Shown: piece after piece, positions 25,380 to 34,470 of the stretch | How the letters are laid out: every line of letters starts with the position of its first letter | How positions within the stretch are numbered: the stretch's first letter is position 1 | Origin: an uncultured Victivallis sp. | Lineage (GTDB): Bacteria; Verrucomicrobiota; Lentisphaeria; Victivallales; Victivallaceae | Length of the DNA: 64,000 nucleotides | Assembly: GCA_944389895.1 (NCBI GenBank) | Contig: CALXOA010000078.1 | Location: 19,785 to 83,784 of the forward strand | Direction of reading: 5' to 3' | Notes under the pieces: model-generated | What the model was told of the DNA's origin: nothing | The model's database searches: none | What the model saw: the letters and a program-made list of their open reading frames with translations, nothing else | Program-made: the position numbers and the translations under genes

Positions 25380-28214
25380 GTGAAATTGCGACGTTTCGAA
25401 TATCGGAGTGCTGTCGACGGGAAGTCGGACTGGTATCTCCTTCATGACGCTGGACCGGGCAGAGATTGCGTCGTGGTTCTGCACGGTCATGGTTCCCATG
25501 GTGATCAGCTTCTGACCCGGCCTGACCTTGCACCCTGGCTCGCGTGTCTGGAGCGACTCGACGTCAGCGTCGTATCTCCGAATCTCAGGGACAACGCCTG
25601 GATGTCTCCGGCCGCGGCTGCGGATCTGACCCATCTGCTTGAAGAAGGAAAAAAACGGTATTCCTGGCGGCGGATTCTCCATGCCGCCGGTTCGATGGGG
25701 GGGACATCCGCGTTGATTTTCTCAATCCTTCATCCGGAACTTTCTGACGGTCTGGTGGTACTTGGAGCGGCAACCGATATCGGACGTTACTGCGACTGGT
25801 GTGAAACACAGCAGCAGCCGATTCTGCGTGAAATCCACGATGCGATCCGTTCCTCCTATCGGGAGGAGGATTATCCGCTCCACAATGTCTGCCTTCATGC
25901 TGAAAAACTCACAATGCCGATCCGGTTCTATCACGGCGGAGCGGATCGGACTATTCCCGTTTCCGAGGCCCGGAGCCTGGCGGAGCTCCTGACCGGGAAA
26001 AAAAGATTTCACTACCGCGAACTGGAAGGAGGAAACCATGACTCACCGTTGCCGTTTTTCCAGGAGGGAATGGAACTTCTGCTGGCCGACCTTTCACGGG
26101 AGGAGCGAAAAATGAGTGCCAACCAGCAAAATGCCACTCTTTCCGTCACCGGGAAGAGACCGTGGCGGAATATTCTGAAACTGGAGCGGAAGACCGCGCA
26201 GCCCGACGATCCTTTTGCGCGACCGCGCCGTTACAATCTCTGCCAGTACCACCAGGGGTGTTATTATGAACAGCACCCCTCCACGGAGCCGGAATGCATT
26301 CAGCATGCGAAAGCTCTCAGCTGGGCTCTGGATCATCTCCCGTTGACGTTTTATCCAGAACAGGAATTTTTCGGTGGAGCGGAGACCTTCCGCCTCGATG
26401 AACTTCCGCCGGAAATCCGGCAGGAAGATTATGACCGGGCCCTGTCGGCATTTGAAGCCCACGGGGTTCGTCATTTCGGAGTGGGGTGGTCACATACCAT
26501 TCCCGATTACAATGAACTCATGTCCCATGGTCTCGGCTCTTTCATCCGTCGCGCGGAAGAGTCCTGCCGACAAAATGAGAACCCCGTCTGCGAAGCGATG
26601 TTGATCGCCCTCCGGGGTGTTTCCGCCTTCTTTCTGCGCGCCGCGGATTCCTGTCGGGACTCCCACCCCGAAGCATCGATCCGGTTGCGTCGGTGTGCTT
26701 CTGAAAAACCCGGATCCTTTGCCGAAGCCCTGCAGCTGATGTGGCTGATTTTCGTGGTTCTCGAATCGGAAGGCCGTTTTCACAATGCGCTGGGCCGCGT
26801 GGATCAGTATCTCTACGAAAGTTTCCGGAAAAGCGCTCCGGATCACGACACCGCTTTGAATCTGTTGTGCCACATCTGGGTAAAAGTGGAAGGATTCCAC
26901 GAAGTGACCAACATCTGCATCGGCGGCGTGACGCCGGAAGGAGCCGACGGGACCAACGAATTGAGTTATCTGGTCCTGGAAGCGACAAAACTGGTACATT
27001 CCGCCTCGACCAATCTTTCCGCGCGGCTGCATCAAAATTCATCGGATCGTTTCCTGCTGGCCTGTATTGACCTGATCCGGACCGGAATCGGTTTCCCGGC
27101 AGTATTCAACGATGAGGTCAATATCCCGATGTTGACCCGCCTCGGGATTCCACTTGAAGCTGCGCGGGATTACGCCATGGTCGGGTGCGTCGAGACATTT
27201 CTGCCGGGAAGACAGCCGGCGTGGAGTGACGGGCGTTTCAACATGCCGGAAATCTTCACGGATACAATGCGTCACCTGGCGGAGTTTGATTCCTTCGATG
27301 CCCTCCGGGATGCCTTTGCCGAAGGTATGCGCGAAGGGCTGGCGCGTTACCGGGATGAATACAACCGCGAATTGAGCAAGTATCCGGCTGATCGTTTCCC
27401 CGACCCGCTGCTTTCGGCTTTGACCCGCGAATGTATCGCGCGGGGTCGTGACGTCAACGACGGCGGCGCTGAATTTTTCCGTCTGCACGGAATCGGCATG
27501 ATGGGGTTGGCAACGTTGACGGACAGTCTGGCTGCAGTGAAAAAACTTGTATTCGAAGAGAAAAGAATCCCTCCGCAGCGGCTGGTCAAAGCGTTGGAGA
27601 ATGATTTCAGGGACGATGAGGAACTGCGGCTCACTTTGATCAATTGCGCGCCGAAATATGGAAACGACGTCGATTTCTGCGATGAGATCGCCGCAGACAT
27701 TGTGAAACTTTGCGGCGACCTCACCGAGTCGTTCCGGACGATGGATGGCGGATTTCTGCAAAGTTGCATGGCGTCGAACATTCAGAGTATTTCCGCGGGA
27801 AAGACCGTCATGGCAACACCGGACGGCAGACATGCCTGGACTCCCCTCTCCGATGCGGCCTCTCCGGATGGGGGATGCGACCGGAACGGGCCGACCGCTT
27901 TTGTAAACTCAATTATCCGGCCCGATTACACAGCTCAGAACTGCACTGTGGTCAACATGCGTTTTCTTCCTGAAATGTTCACTTCAGAAGAGGGATGCCG
28001 TCGCATGTTGGCATTGTTGCGCCGTTTCATCGCCGGCGGAGGACAGGAGATGCAATTCAACGTGACGAATGACGCCGTGTTGCGGGAAGCTGTCGCAAAA
28101 CCGGAAAAATACGCCGATCTGATTGTTCGGGTCAGTGGTTTTTCCGCATTCTTCACCAAGCTTTCTCCGGAAGTTCAGCAGGATATCCTGCGGAGGCACG
28201 CTCATGGAGCATGA
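25380..28214 (+). CDS. Alpha/beta hydrolase fused to a glycyl-radical enzyme
   Basis: 944 aa in one uninterrupted frame. Residues 1-243 are an alpha/beta hydrolase: nucleophile Ser105 in AGSMGG, Asp in GGADRTIP, His in GGNHDS. Residues 245-944 are a pyruvate-formate-lyase-like glycyl-radical enzyme: thiyl Cys603 with base Glu605 in the motif GCVE, and radical Gly920 in RVSGFSAFF, 24 residues from the end. The single Cys with GCVE argues against pyruvate formate-lyase and for a dehydratase/eliminase. The usual Tyr after the radical Gly is Phe. A second start with a strong Shine-Dalgarno lies at codon 245, so a separate radical enzyme may also be made. Substrate unknown. Confidence 0.85.
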   Translation: MKLRRFEYRSAVDGKSDWYLLHDAGPGRDCVVVLHGHGSHGDQLLTRPDLAPWLACLERLDVSVVSPNLRDNAWMSPAAAADLTHLLEEGKKRYSWRRILHAAGSMGGTSALIFSILHPELSDGLVVLGAATDIGRYCDWCETQQQPILREIHDAIRSSYREEDYPLHNVCLHAEKLTMPIRFYHGGADRTIPVSEARSLAELLTGKKRFHYRELEGGNHDSPLPFFQEGMELLLADLSREERKMSANQQNATLSVTGKRPWRNILKLERKTAQPDDPFARPRRYNLCQYHQGCYYEQHPSTEPECIQHAKALSWALDHLPLTFYPEQEFFGGAETFRLDELPPEIRQEDYDRALSAFEAHGVRHFGVGWSHTIPDYNELMSHGLGSFIRRAEESCRQNENPVCEAMLIALRGVSAFFLRAADSCRDSHPEASIRLRRCASEKPGSFAEALQLMWLIFVVLESEGRFHNALGRVDQYLYESFRKSAPDHDTALNLLCHIWVKVEGFHEVTNICIGGVTPEGADGTNELSYLVLEATKLVHSASTNLSARLHQNSSDRFLLACIDLIRTGIGFPAVFNDEVNIPMLTRLGIPLEAARDYAMVGCVETFLPGRQPAWSDGRFNMPEIFTDTMRHLAEFDSFDALRDAFAEGMREGLARYRDEYNRELSKYPADRFPDPLLSALTRECIARGRDVNDGGAEFFRLHGIGMMGLATLTDSLAAVKKLVFEEKRIPPQRLVKALENDFRDDEELRLTLINCAPKYGNDVDFCDEIAADIVKLCGDLTESFRTMDGGFLQSCMASNIQSISAGKTVMATPDGRHAWTPLSDAASPDGGCDRNGPTAFVNSIIRPDYTAQNCTVVNMRFLPEMFTSEEGCRRMLALLRRFIAGGGQEMQFNVTNDAVLREAVAKPEKYADLIVRVSGFSAFFTKLSPEVQQDILRRHAHGA
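26099..26114 (+). promoter_or_regulatory. Internal Shine-Dalgarno and start codon
   Basis: GGAGGAG at 26099-26105, six bases, then ATG at 26112-26114, in the same frame as the surrounding fusion. It marks the exact boundary between hydrolase and glycyl-radical domains, so it could start a free glycyl-radical enzyme of 700 aa. Confidence 0.65.
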
Positions 28215-29091
28215 ACCCGGGGGTCGCATTTTCAACATTCAGCGGTATTGTACCGGGGATGGACCGGGAATCCGGACAACTGTTTTTTTTCAGGGGTGTC
28301 CACTGCGTTGCGTATGGTGCCACAATCCGGAATCGCGTTCCTTCACTCCCCGGGTGTCGTTCCGGCGAAGCGCGTGTATCGCCTGCGGCCGTTGCCGGGA
28401 ATTTTTTCCCGGGGAAAACTGCCGTCGCCATCCGGAAAGAAAATGTACTGGTTGCGGGATCTGTGAAAAAGAGTGCCCGGCGGCAGCACTGACTTTGCTC
28501 GGACGGAGCGTTGAAGTGGAAGATGTGATGCAGGTGGTTCGGCGTGACAACTTCTATTACGCCGAAACCGGTGGCGGCTTGACGCTTTCCGGGGGAGAAC
28601 CGCTCGTACAGATGGAGTTCGTACTCGCTCTTCTGGCACGAGCCCGGGCGGAGAAGATTCACACCGCTCTGGAAACCTCGGGAGCTATTCCGCGGAAAAT
28701 ATTTGCACGTGCGGTTGGAAAATGCGACCTCTATCTTTTTGACATCAAGGCCGCACCGGCGCGTTATCCGGATTTGACGGGAGCTGATTTCCCGTTGGTT
28801 CACGCCAATCTGCGCACACTTTCCGACTCCGGTTGCCGGACGATCCTGCGCGTTCCGCTGGTTTCCGGGAAAAATGTCGAAGATGGGCTGCTGGAGCTGC
28901 TGGTGGAACTTTCCGAATTGCCGCATATCGAATCGGTGGAACTGCTTCCATACCACGACATGGGACGTGGAAAAGCTGAAATGGCCGGAGAGAGTGAACC
29001 GGACTGGAAAACAATGTCCGCTCCTTCTGAAGAACTGATTCAGGCATGGAGTGCGCGACTGGGGCCGAAAATCCTCCGGAAAAGTCTGTAA
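28204..29091 (+). CDS. Glycyl-radical enzyme activating protein (radical SAM)
   Basis: 295 aa; installs the glycyl radical on the partner enzyme using S-adenosylmethionine. The radical-SAM cluster motif is CPLRCVWC (Cys32, 36, 39). A ferredoxin-like insert follows with two Cys groups (CIACGRC and CTGCGICEKEC), as in activases of dehydratase-type glycyl-radical enzymes. TLSGGEPLVQ is the SAM-binding GGE motif. The ATG at 28204 overlaps the fusion gene by 11 bp and has GGAGG eight bases upstream, so the two are translationally coupled. Confidence 0.93.
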   Translation: MEHEPGGRIFNIQRYCTGDGPGIRTTVFFQGCPLRCVWCHNPESRSFTPRVSFRRSACIACGRCREFFPGENCRRHPERKCTGCGICEKECPAAALTLLGRSVEVEDVMQVVRRDNFYYAETGGGLTLSGGEPLVQMEFVLALLARARAEKIHTALETSGAIPRKIFARAVGKCDLYLFDIKAAPARYPDLTGADFPLVHANLRTLSDSGCRTILRVPLVSGKNVEDGLLELLVELSELPHIESVELLPYHDMGRGKAEMAGESEPDWKTMSAPSEELIQAWSARLGPKILRKSL

Positions 29092-29171
29092 AATGTTTTC
29101 TTTCTCCTCGGACAATGCCGGAAACGGAGTCGAAGGAGTCCGGTTTTCCTGAAAAAATTTTTTCCGAATGC

Positions 29172-29200
29172 TTGAAAACCGGCATCTGAACCCATATAAT
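29172..29200 (+). promoter_or_regulatory. Promoter of the Nfu gene
   Basis: TTGAAA at 29172-29177 and TATAAT at 29195-29200 with a 17-bp spacer, 48 bp before the Nfu start codon. It separates Nfu from the glycyl-radical unit. Confidence 0.75.
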
Positions 29201-29248
29201 AACGGGGAGTCCGTTTTTATGACAATCAATCAGCAGGAGGATGGAAAT

Positions 29249-29479
29249 ATGGATGACCTGACCAAAAAAATTACCGATCGGCTGGAATCCCTCCGGGTGC
29301 ATCTCCAGGCGGATGGTGGAGATCTTGAGATCGTTTCGATCGAAGGAAAACTTGTAAAGCTCAAACTGCGCGGCGCGTGCGGTGGTTGCCCTCATGCGGC
29401 AATGACCATCAAAGGCGGCCTTGAACGTATTCTCCGCGAAGAGATCGATCCTGAGATCGAAATTGAGCGCGTAATCTGA
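29249..29479 (+). CDS. NifU C-terminal-like iron-sulfur scaffold (Nfu)
   Basis: 76 aa from the ATG at 29249 with AGGAGG upstream; upstream in-frame ATGs (29219) are possible but lack a good site. The domain is the short Nfu form: QADGGDLEIVSIEGKLVKL, then CGGC in RGACGGCPHAAMT, which holds a labile 4Fe-4S cluster, ending EIEIERVI. It delivers clusters to client proteins. Own promoter and terminator, so it is a single-gene unit. The radical-SAM activase next door is a plausible client but not specially linked. Confidence 0.93.
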   Translation: MDDLTKKITDRLESLRVHLQADGGDLEIVSIEGKLVKLKLRGACGGCPHAAMTIKGGLERILREEIDPEIEIERVI

Positions 29480-29496
29480 AAAATTTTCTTTCAGTC

Positions 29497-29544
29497 AAAA
29501 AGGGCTGTCGCATACCTTATGAGGTTTTGCAACAGCCCCTTTTT
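29497..29544 (+). terminator. Bidirectional terminator between Nfu and sigma factor
   Basis: AAAAAGGGCTGT...ACAGCCCCTTTTT with an inner GCA/TGC. Oligo-A on the left and oligo-T on the right allow it to end both the Nfu transcript and the convergent sigma-factor transcript. Confidence 0.85.
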
Positions 29545-29562
29545 CATTCCTTCCGCACCGGA

Positions 29563-30840
29563 TCAATCTGCCGCAAAACCGGCTTCGTCGATCAGCAACT
29601 GCTTCAATTTCGACAATGCCTGGTTCTGAATCTGGCGCACCCTTTCACGGGTACGGCCGATTTCCTGGCTGACTTCCTCCAACGTCAACGGCCGGTTGCC
29701 ACGCAGCCCGAACCGCATTTCGAGGATCCTGCGCTCCCGCTCTTCGAGCTTTTCCAGCAGATCCATCAACCGGAACACCGACTCTACATCGCCGAGGATC
29801 TGATCGGGCGTCATCGCATGACGGTCCGGAATAATATCCTGAAACTCCCCCTCTTCCCCCTGTTGAATCGGATCATGGAGCGAAAAGGTGCGAAGATCAG
29901 CCAGCCGGAGCCCCGCAACGGTCCGCTCACTGAAGTCGAGGTGCTCGGCTATTTCGGCATCGGTGGGTTCGCGGCCGAGCTCCTCGGCGAGTTTCATGCG
30001 TACCGATTTGATTTTATTGATCTTTCCGGCCGATTGAACGGGAATCCGGATCGTGCGGCTCTGATTTGCCAGTGCCCGGCGCATCGACTGTTTGATCCAC
30101 CACGCGGCATAACTGGAAAATTTCGCTCCCTTGGCCGGATCGAACTTCTCCACAGCGCGCATCAATCCGATGTTACCCTCGCTGATCAGATCGAGCAGGG
30201 GCAACCCCAGTCCCTTGAAGTCATGGGCTATTTTCACCACAAGCCGGAGGTTCGCCTTGATCAACGTGGAACGGGCGTCCTCATGCCGTTCCTCATCGCC
30301 GCCGTGAATCGCATCGGCCAGCTCGGCCTCCTCCTTTTTGTTGACCAGTGGAATCCGGGCAATCTCGCCCATGTACACTTTCATTGTATCGTTCTTGGTC
30401 CCGGCGACCACCTTGGAATCAAGAGCGATTTTCCGGGCGGAATCCTTCTCCTGTTTGGTCCGCGGCCGGGCAACCGCGTCGGTTTCGGTTCCTCTGCGGC
30501 GGCGCGGCCTGCTCAATTCCTCGGCTGAAGAGTCCTCACTCTTTTCAGAAGCAGCCGTTTTCGAAACATTCTTCGGAGCAAACTTGGTGGGGGGCGCCTC
30601 TACCTTCTTGATCACCAGCTTGCGCGGTAATTTGAGGTCGGCCAGCGGTTCCGGCGAAGGGCCGTTGTCATCGTCGTCCAGTTCCGGCAACGGGGCCAGT
30701 TTCACGGGAACTGGCTCGACTGTGTCGGTTACTTCGGCTTTCACGGCGGACTTTTTCGGAAGCGGAGATTTTTTCTTTGCAGGTTTTTCCTCGATCACTT
30801 CAGTTCCGGATTTGGCGCAGGAAGATTTTTTTTCTGCCAT
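29563..30840 (-). CDS. Sigma-70 family RNA polymerase sigma factor
   Basis: About 425 aa from the ATG at 30840 (CAGGAG eight bases upstream). Region 1.2 is [16 protein letters not shown]; region 2 contains [18 protein letters not shown] and [20 protein letters not shown]; region 3 follows RTIRIPVQ; region 4 ends [20 protein letters not shown], the -35-recognising helix-turn-helix. The first ~150 residues are low-complexity Lys/Glu/Pro/Ser in place of region 1.1. It could be the primary sigma (RpoD) or a close group-2 factor; region 2.4 does not decide it. Single gene, convergent with Nfu. Confidence 0.88.
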   Translation of the reverse strand: MAEKKSSCAKSGTEVIEEKPAKKKSPLPKKSAVKAEVTDTVEPVPVKLAPLPELDDDDNGPSPEPLADLKLPRKLVIKKVEAPPTKFAPKNVSKTAASEKSEDSSAEELSRPRRRRGTETDAVARPRTKQEKDSARKIALDSKVVAGTKNDTMKVYMGEIARIPLVNKKEEAELADAIHGGDEERHEDARSTLIKANLRLVVKIAHDFKGLGLPLLDLISEGNIGLMRAVEKFDPAKGAKFSSYAAWWIKQSMRRALANQSRTIRIPVQSAGKINKIKSVRMKLAEELGREPTDAEIAEHLDFSERTVAGLRLADLRTFSLHDPIQQGEEGEFQDIIPDRHAMTPDQILGDVESVFRLMDLLEKLEERERRILEMRFGLRGNRPLTLEEVSQEIGRTRERVRQIQNQALSKLKQLLIDEAGFAAD

Positions 30841-30950
30841 TGAATTGCTCCTGCCCGCCGGACACGGCACTCCCCCTGATTCAGGAAACCGTTTCAGCAC
30901 GGGACTTTTTCTCTTATTTAAAATTTATCTTCAAAAACAATGGAACCGGA

Positions 30951-30980
30951 TTGTAAAAACACGGTTTGACAACGTATAAT
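30951..30980 (+). promoter_or_regulatory. Putative mfd promoter
   Basis: TTGTAA at 30951-30956 and TATAAT at 30975-30980 spaced by 18 bp, 84 bp before mfd. An overlapping TTGACA at 30966 is too close to the -10 box to be its partner. Confidence 0.5.
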
Positions 30981-31063
30981 ATGAAAAAGGATCATTTCCG
31001 GCGGCCGGTCATCATCGTTCCGTCGCGAATGCCGTTTTCATAAATTAAACAACATATTGCAAA

Positions 31064-34000
31064 ATGTCGAAAACTCAAGCCGCTTCTTCAGGAAATTGGC
31101 GGATTTTATTAAAAAACTTTCTGGAACAGCCGGAAAAGGCTTTTTTATCCCGCTCCGGGGTGGAACCCGGAGCGGTTTCTCTTCCGATTCTGCGTGCCGC
31201 TGTTTCTTCCAGGCGACCTCTGATTGCCGCGTTACCGGAACTCAATCTGGTTGATCGCGCCGTCGCCGAAATGGAAACGGTCGCGGAACTGCTCGACATC
31301 AAACTTGAATTTCTGGTGATTCCGGAGGCAGGTCGCGGAAAATTACTTTTTCCAGGCGGGGAAAGCCGCCGGGCCAGAGCGTTGAATGCGGCTCTGTCAA
31401 ACCGGTTCGATCTGGTGATCGGAAGTGTCCACGCATTGCTCGCTCCGGCTCCCCTTCCGGAAGAGACGCAGGCGGCACAACTTACCATCCGTCCCGGCGA
31501 CGAACTGCCGATGGGCGATCTTCTTGAACGCCTGGTTAAACTTGACTATGACGATGAATATGAATCGACGGTGGCGGGAGAATTTGCACGAAGGGGCGGT
31601 ATCATCGACATTTTCAGCCCGGCACATGATTTTCCATGCCGGATTGAATTTTTCGGAGACACCGTCGATTTCATGCGTCGCTTCGACCCGGCCACCCAGC
31701 GTTCCACTGGAACGATTGACTCTTACCGGGTGATTGGACGCGCCGGAATCACTGCCGGAGGAGCAGCCCGTGGCGATCTTTTCAACTATTTTGAAAAGAA
31801 GGAATTTCAACTTCTGACACTCTATCCTGAGCTCTGTACCGAACGGCTTGAAAAATATTCCGGATTCGAAGCGGCACAACGTTTCGACCGGATTGTCACC
31901 GATCGAAAAACTGCCGGTTTTTTCACCGCATTTTACGATGCCGCCACCGGTGTACTTCATCCGGAAACGGTTCCGGCCGACGCAGCTCCGCCGCTGACTG
32001 AACTGGCCGGAGAAGTGGAAAGTGCGGCAAAGGAGAGCGCGCTGGAATTACGGCGCCGATTACTCTGCGGCCGGATCGAAGAAGCGCTGTCCGCCGGAAA
32101 AAAAGTGGTTATTCTTGCTCCTCATCCGGAAAATCTGCCTGCTCTGGAAACATGGTGCCGACGCAATGGATTTTCCGACAAGCGGCTGATTTTTGATTCC
32201 GCAGCACTGACCGGTGGTTTCACGCTCGAAGAGACCGGTCTGATCCTGATTACGGAACGAGAACTGGTCAATGCCGGTTTTTCCCGCGAGGGAAGGGCCG
32301 CCGAAACGACGGAACCGCCGCCAGTCAGTGCAGATCCGGTTCCGATCCGGGTACCGGAATTTTCGCTTGCGGATCTTGACGAGGGTGATTATGCCGTCCA
32401 CATCGACCACGGTATCGGTATTTTCCGCGGTTTCAAAACTCTTGAAAGCCGCGGCATCGGCCGCGAAGTCCTGGTGCTGGAGTATCAGGACGGACAGCTC
32501 CTTTATGTGCCGCTGCTGCAGGCAAACAAGGTGAGTCGTTATCTCGGCAGTCCGGGAAAAATTACGCTTCATCGTCTCGGTGGAGCGCGCTGGAACCGCG
32601 ATAAGGAAACCGCCCGGCGCGGAGTTCACACCTATGCCGCCGATATGCTTCGCCTTCAGGCAATGCGGCAGGCAGTACCCGGTATCGTCTTTCCTCCGGA
32701 CGATGCCGAGACCCGGGCTTTTTTACGCGCTTTCCCATTCACGGACACCCCCGATCAGCTCCGGTCAACCGAGGAAGTACGCCGCGATATGGAATCTTCC
32801 CGTCCGATGGATCGTCTGCTCTGCGGCGACGTCGGTTACGGAAAAACCGAGATTGCAATGCGGGCGGTTTTCAAAGCGGTTTCCGCCGGTTATCAGGCGG
32901 CAATCCTTGCGCCGACCACGGTGCTCGCCCAACAACATTACTACAGCTTCCGGGAACGCTTCGCCGAATATCCCTATACCATTGAAGTACTGAGTCGATT
33001 TCGCACCGCTTCGGAGCAGAATGAGATTCTGCGGCGATTGCAATCCGGCGGTATCGATATCATCATCGGCACACATCGTCTCTGCAATCCCGATCTCAAG
33101 TTTCACAATCTCGGGCTGGTGGTGATCGACGAAGAACAGCGATTCGGCGTGAAACACAAGGAACGGTTGCGCCGGTTTCGTGCAGAGGTCGATGTGCTGA
33201 CCATGTCGGCGACGCCGATTCCGCGCACACTCTATCTCGCGATGGCCGGTGCGCGCGACCTGAGTACTCTGATGACCGCTCCGAAACTCCGGTTGCCGGT
33301 CAAGACGGTGATCGCTCCGGAGGAAGATCTTCTCGTGGTAAACGCCATCAAAGCCGAACTTGAACGGGGAGGACAGGTCTATTATCTTCACAACCGGGTC
33401 AAAACCATTGAGGACAAACTTCAGAAACTCCGCCTTCTGGTTCCGGAAGCCCGCTTCGCGGTCGCCCACGGGCAGATGCATGAGAATGAACTCGAAGTGG
33501 TGATGAACGCATTTCTCGAAGGAAAGATTGATTGCCTTGTCTGCAGTACCATCGTCGAATCCGGCCTGGATGTGCCGAATGCAAACACCATCATCATCGA
33601 ACGGGCCGATCGTTTCGGACTGGCAGAACTCTACCAGCTCCGCGGTCGGGTCGGACGCTGGAAACATCAGGCGTATGCTTATCTTCTGCTGCCGCGCAGT
33701 CAGCTGGTCAGCGGTGACGCACGCAAGCGACTCGCGGCGATCCGGCGCTGTTCGAATCTCGGAGCGGGATTTCAACTTGCGCTGCACGATCTGGAAATCC
33801 GCGGGTCCGGCAATCTTCTCGGTTCCGAACAATCCGGCCATCTCAACAGCATCGGTTTTGATCTTTATTGCCAGCTTCTGAAACAGGAAGTGGCAAAACT
33901 TTCCGGGCAGAACGTCGAATTTCATCCGGAAGTGGAGATGACCATCGATTTTCTGAACTATACCTGGAAGGCTCCGAAGGGAATCCTCCCCGCCGCATTG

Positions 34001-34360
34001 CCGCCTGATTACATCGGTGGCGAAAGGCTCCGGCTGGCGGCTTACCGGAAACTCAGTTCTCTTGAAAAGGAGACGGAACTGGATGATTTCGCCAACGAAC
34101 TGCGCGACCGTTACGGGAAACTTCCAGTCTGCGCCGAAAATCTGCTATCCGCCATCCGATTGAAGATTCTTGCCGCCCGGGCCGGTTATGAACTCTTCAC
34201 CGTTGCTGACGGACGGGTCACGCTTCGCAATCCCGGAGGTACCGTCTATCGTAAGAACGGTCTGGTACCGACCATCGATTACCGCAATCCGCCGGAACTG
34301 CGTATGGTACAACTGCTGGCTATTCTCCGTGAAGCGGCTGAAAATACAAAAAGACAATGA
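31064..34360 (+). CDS. mfd: Transcription-repair coupling factor Mfd
   Basis: 1098 aa. Frees RNA polymerase stalled at DNA damage and recruits the UvrABC excision system. Order: UvrB-like N-terminal region, RNA-polymerase-interacting domain (about residues 440-510, YAVHIDHGIGIFRGF), then SF2 translocase motors with Walker A GDVGYGKTE near residue 588, DEEQRFGV, MSATPIPRTL and the helicase motif RVGRWKHQAYAYL, then a C-terminal TRCF domain. Slightly shorter than E. coli Mfd, mainly at the N-terminus. No clear Shine-Dalgarno is visible before the ATG. Confidence 0.97.
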   Translation: MSKTQAASSGNWRILLKNFLEQPEKAFLSRSGVEPGAVSLPILRAAVSSRRPLIAALPELNLVDRAVAEMETVAELLDIKLEFLVIPEAGRGKLLFPGGESRRARALNAALSNRFDLVIGSVHALLAPAPLPEETQAAQLTIRPGDELPMGDLLERLVKLDYDDEYESTVAGEFARRGGIIDIFSPAHDFPCRIEFFGDTVDFMRRFDPATQRSTGTIDSYRVIGRAGITAGGAARGDLFNYFEKKEFQLLTLYPELCTERLEKYSGFEAAQRFDRIVTDRKTAGFFTAFYDAATGVLHPETVPADAAPPLTELAGEVESAAKESALELRRRLLCGRIEEALSAGKKVVILAPHPENLPALETWCRRNGFSDKRLIFDSAALTGGFTLEETGLILITERELVNAGFSREGRAAETTEPPPVSADPVPIRVPEFSLADLDEGDYAVHIDHGIGIFRGFKTLESRGIGREVLVLEYQDGQLLYVPLLQANKVSRYLGSPGKITLHRLGGARWNRDKETARRGVHTYAADMLRLQAMRQAVPGIVFPPDDAETRAFLRAFPFTDTPDQLRSTEEVRRDMESSRPMDRLLCGDVGYGKTEIAMRAVFKAVSAGYQAAILAPTTVLAQQHYYSFRERFAEYPYTIEVLSRFRTASEQNEILRRLQSGGIDIIIGTHRLCNPDLKFHNLGLVVIDEEQRFGVKHKERLRRFRAEVDVLTMSATPIPRTLYLAMAGARDLSTLMTAPKLRLPVKTVIAPEEDLLVVNAIKAELERGGQVYYLHNRVKTIEDKLQKLRLLVPEARFAVAHGQMHENELEVVMNAFLEGKIDCLVCSTIVESGLDVPNANTIIIERADRFGLAELYQLRGRVGRWKHQAYAYLLLPRSQLVSGDARKRLAAIRRCSNLGAGFQLALHDLEIRGSGNLLGSEQSGHLNSIGFDLYCQLLKQEVAKLSGQNVEFHPEVEMTIDFLNYTWKAPKGILPAALPPDYIGGERLRLAAYRKLSSLEKETELDDFANELRDRYGKLPVCAENLLSAIRLKILAARAGYELFTVADGRVTLRNPGGTVYRKNGLVPTIDYRNPPELRMVQLLAILREAAENTKRQ

Positions 34361-34470
34361 TTTTATGACGATTTTCCGCCATTTTTTCCTGAAAAAAAGA
34401 AAAATAACGGAAAGATAACGGAAATATGTCGGTTCAAATCCGGTTACGTTGAAAACAGCTTCCGATAAAA

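Noticed and set aside
25380..28214. Pyruvate formate-lyase assignment for the glycyl-radical domain
   Set aside because: The adjacent Cys-Cys pair of pyruvate formate-lyase is absent; the active site reads GCVE, which fits eliminases and dehydratases.
30966..30980. TTGACA and TATAAT next to each other before mfd
   Set aside because: Only three bases separate them, far too short for a promoter pair; TTGTAA at 30951 is a better partner.
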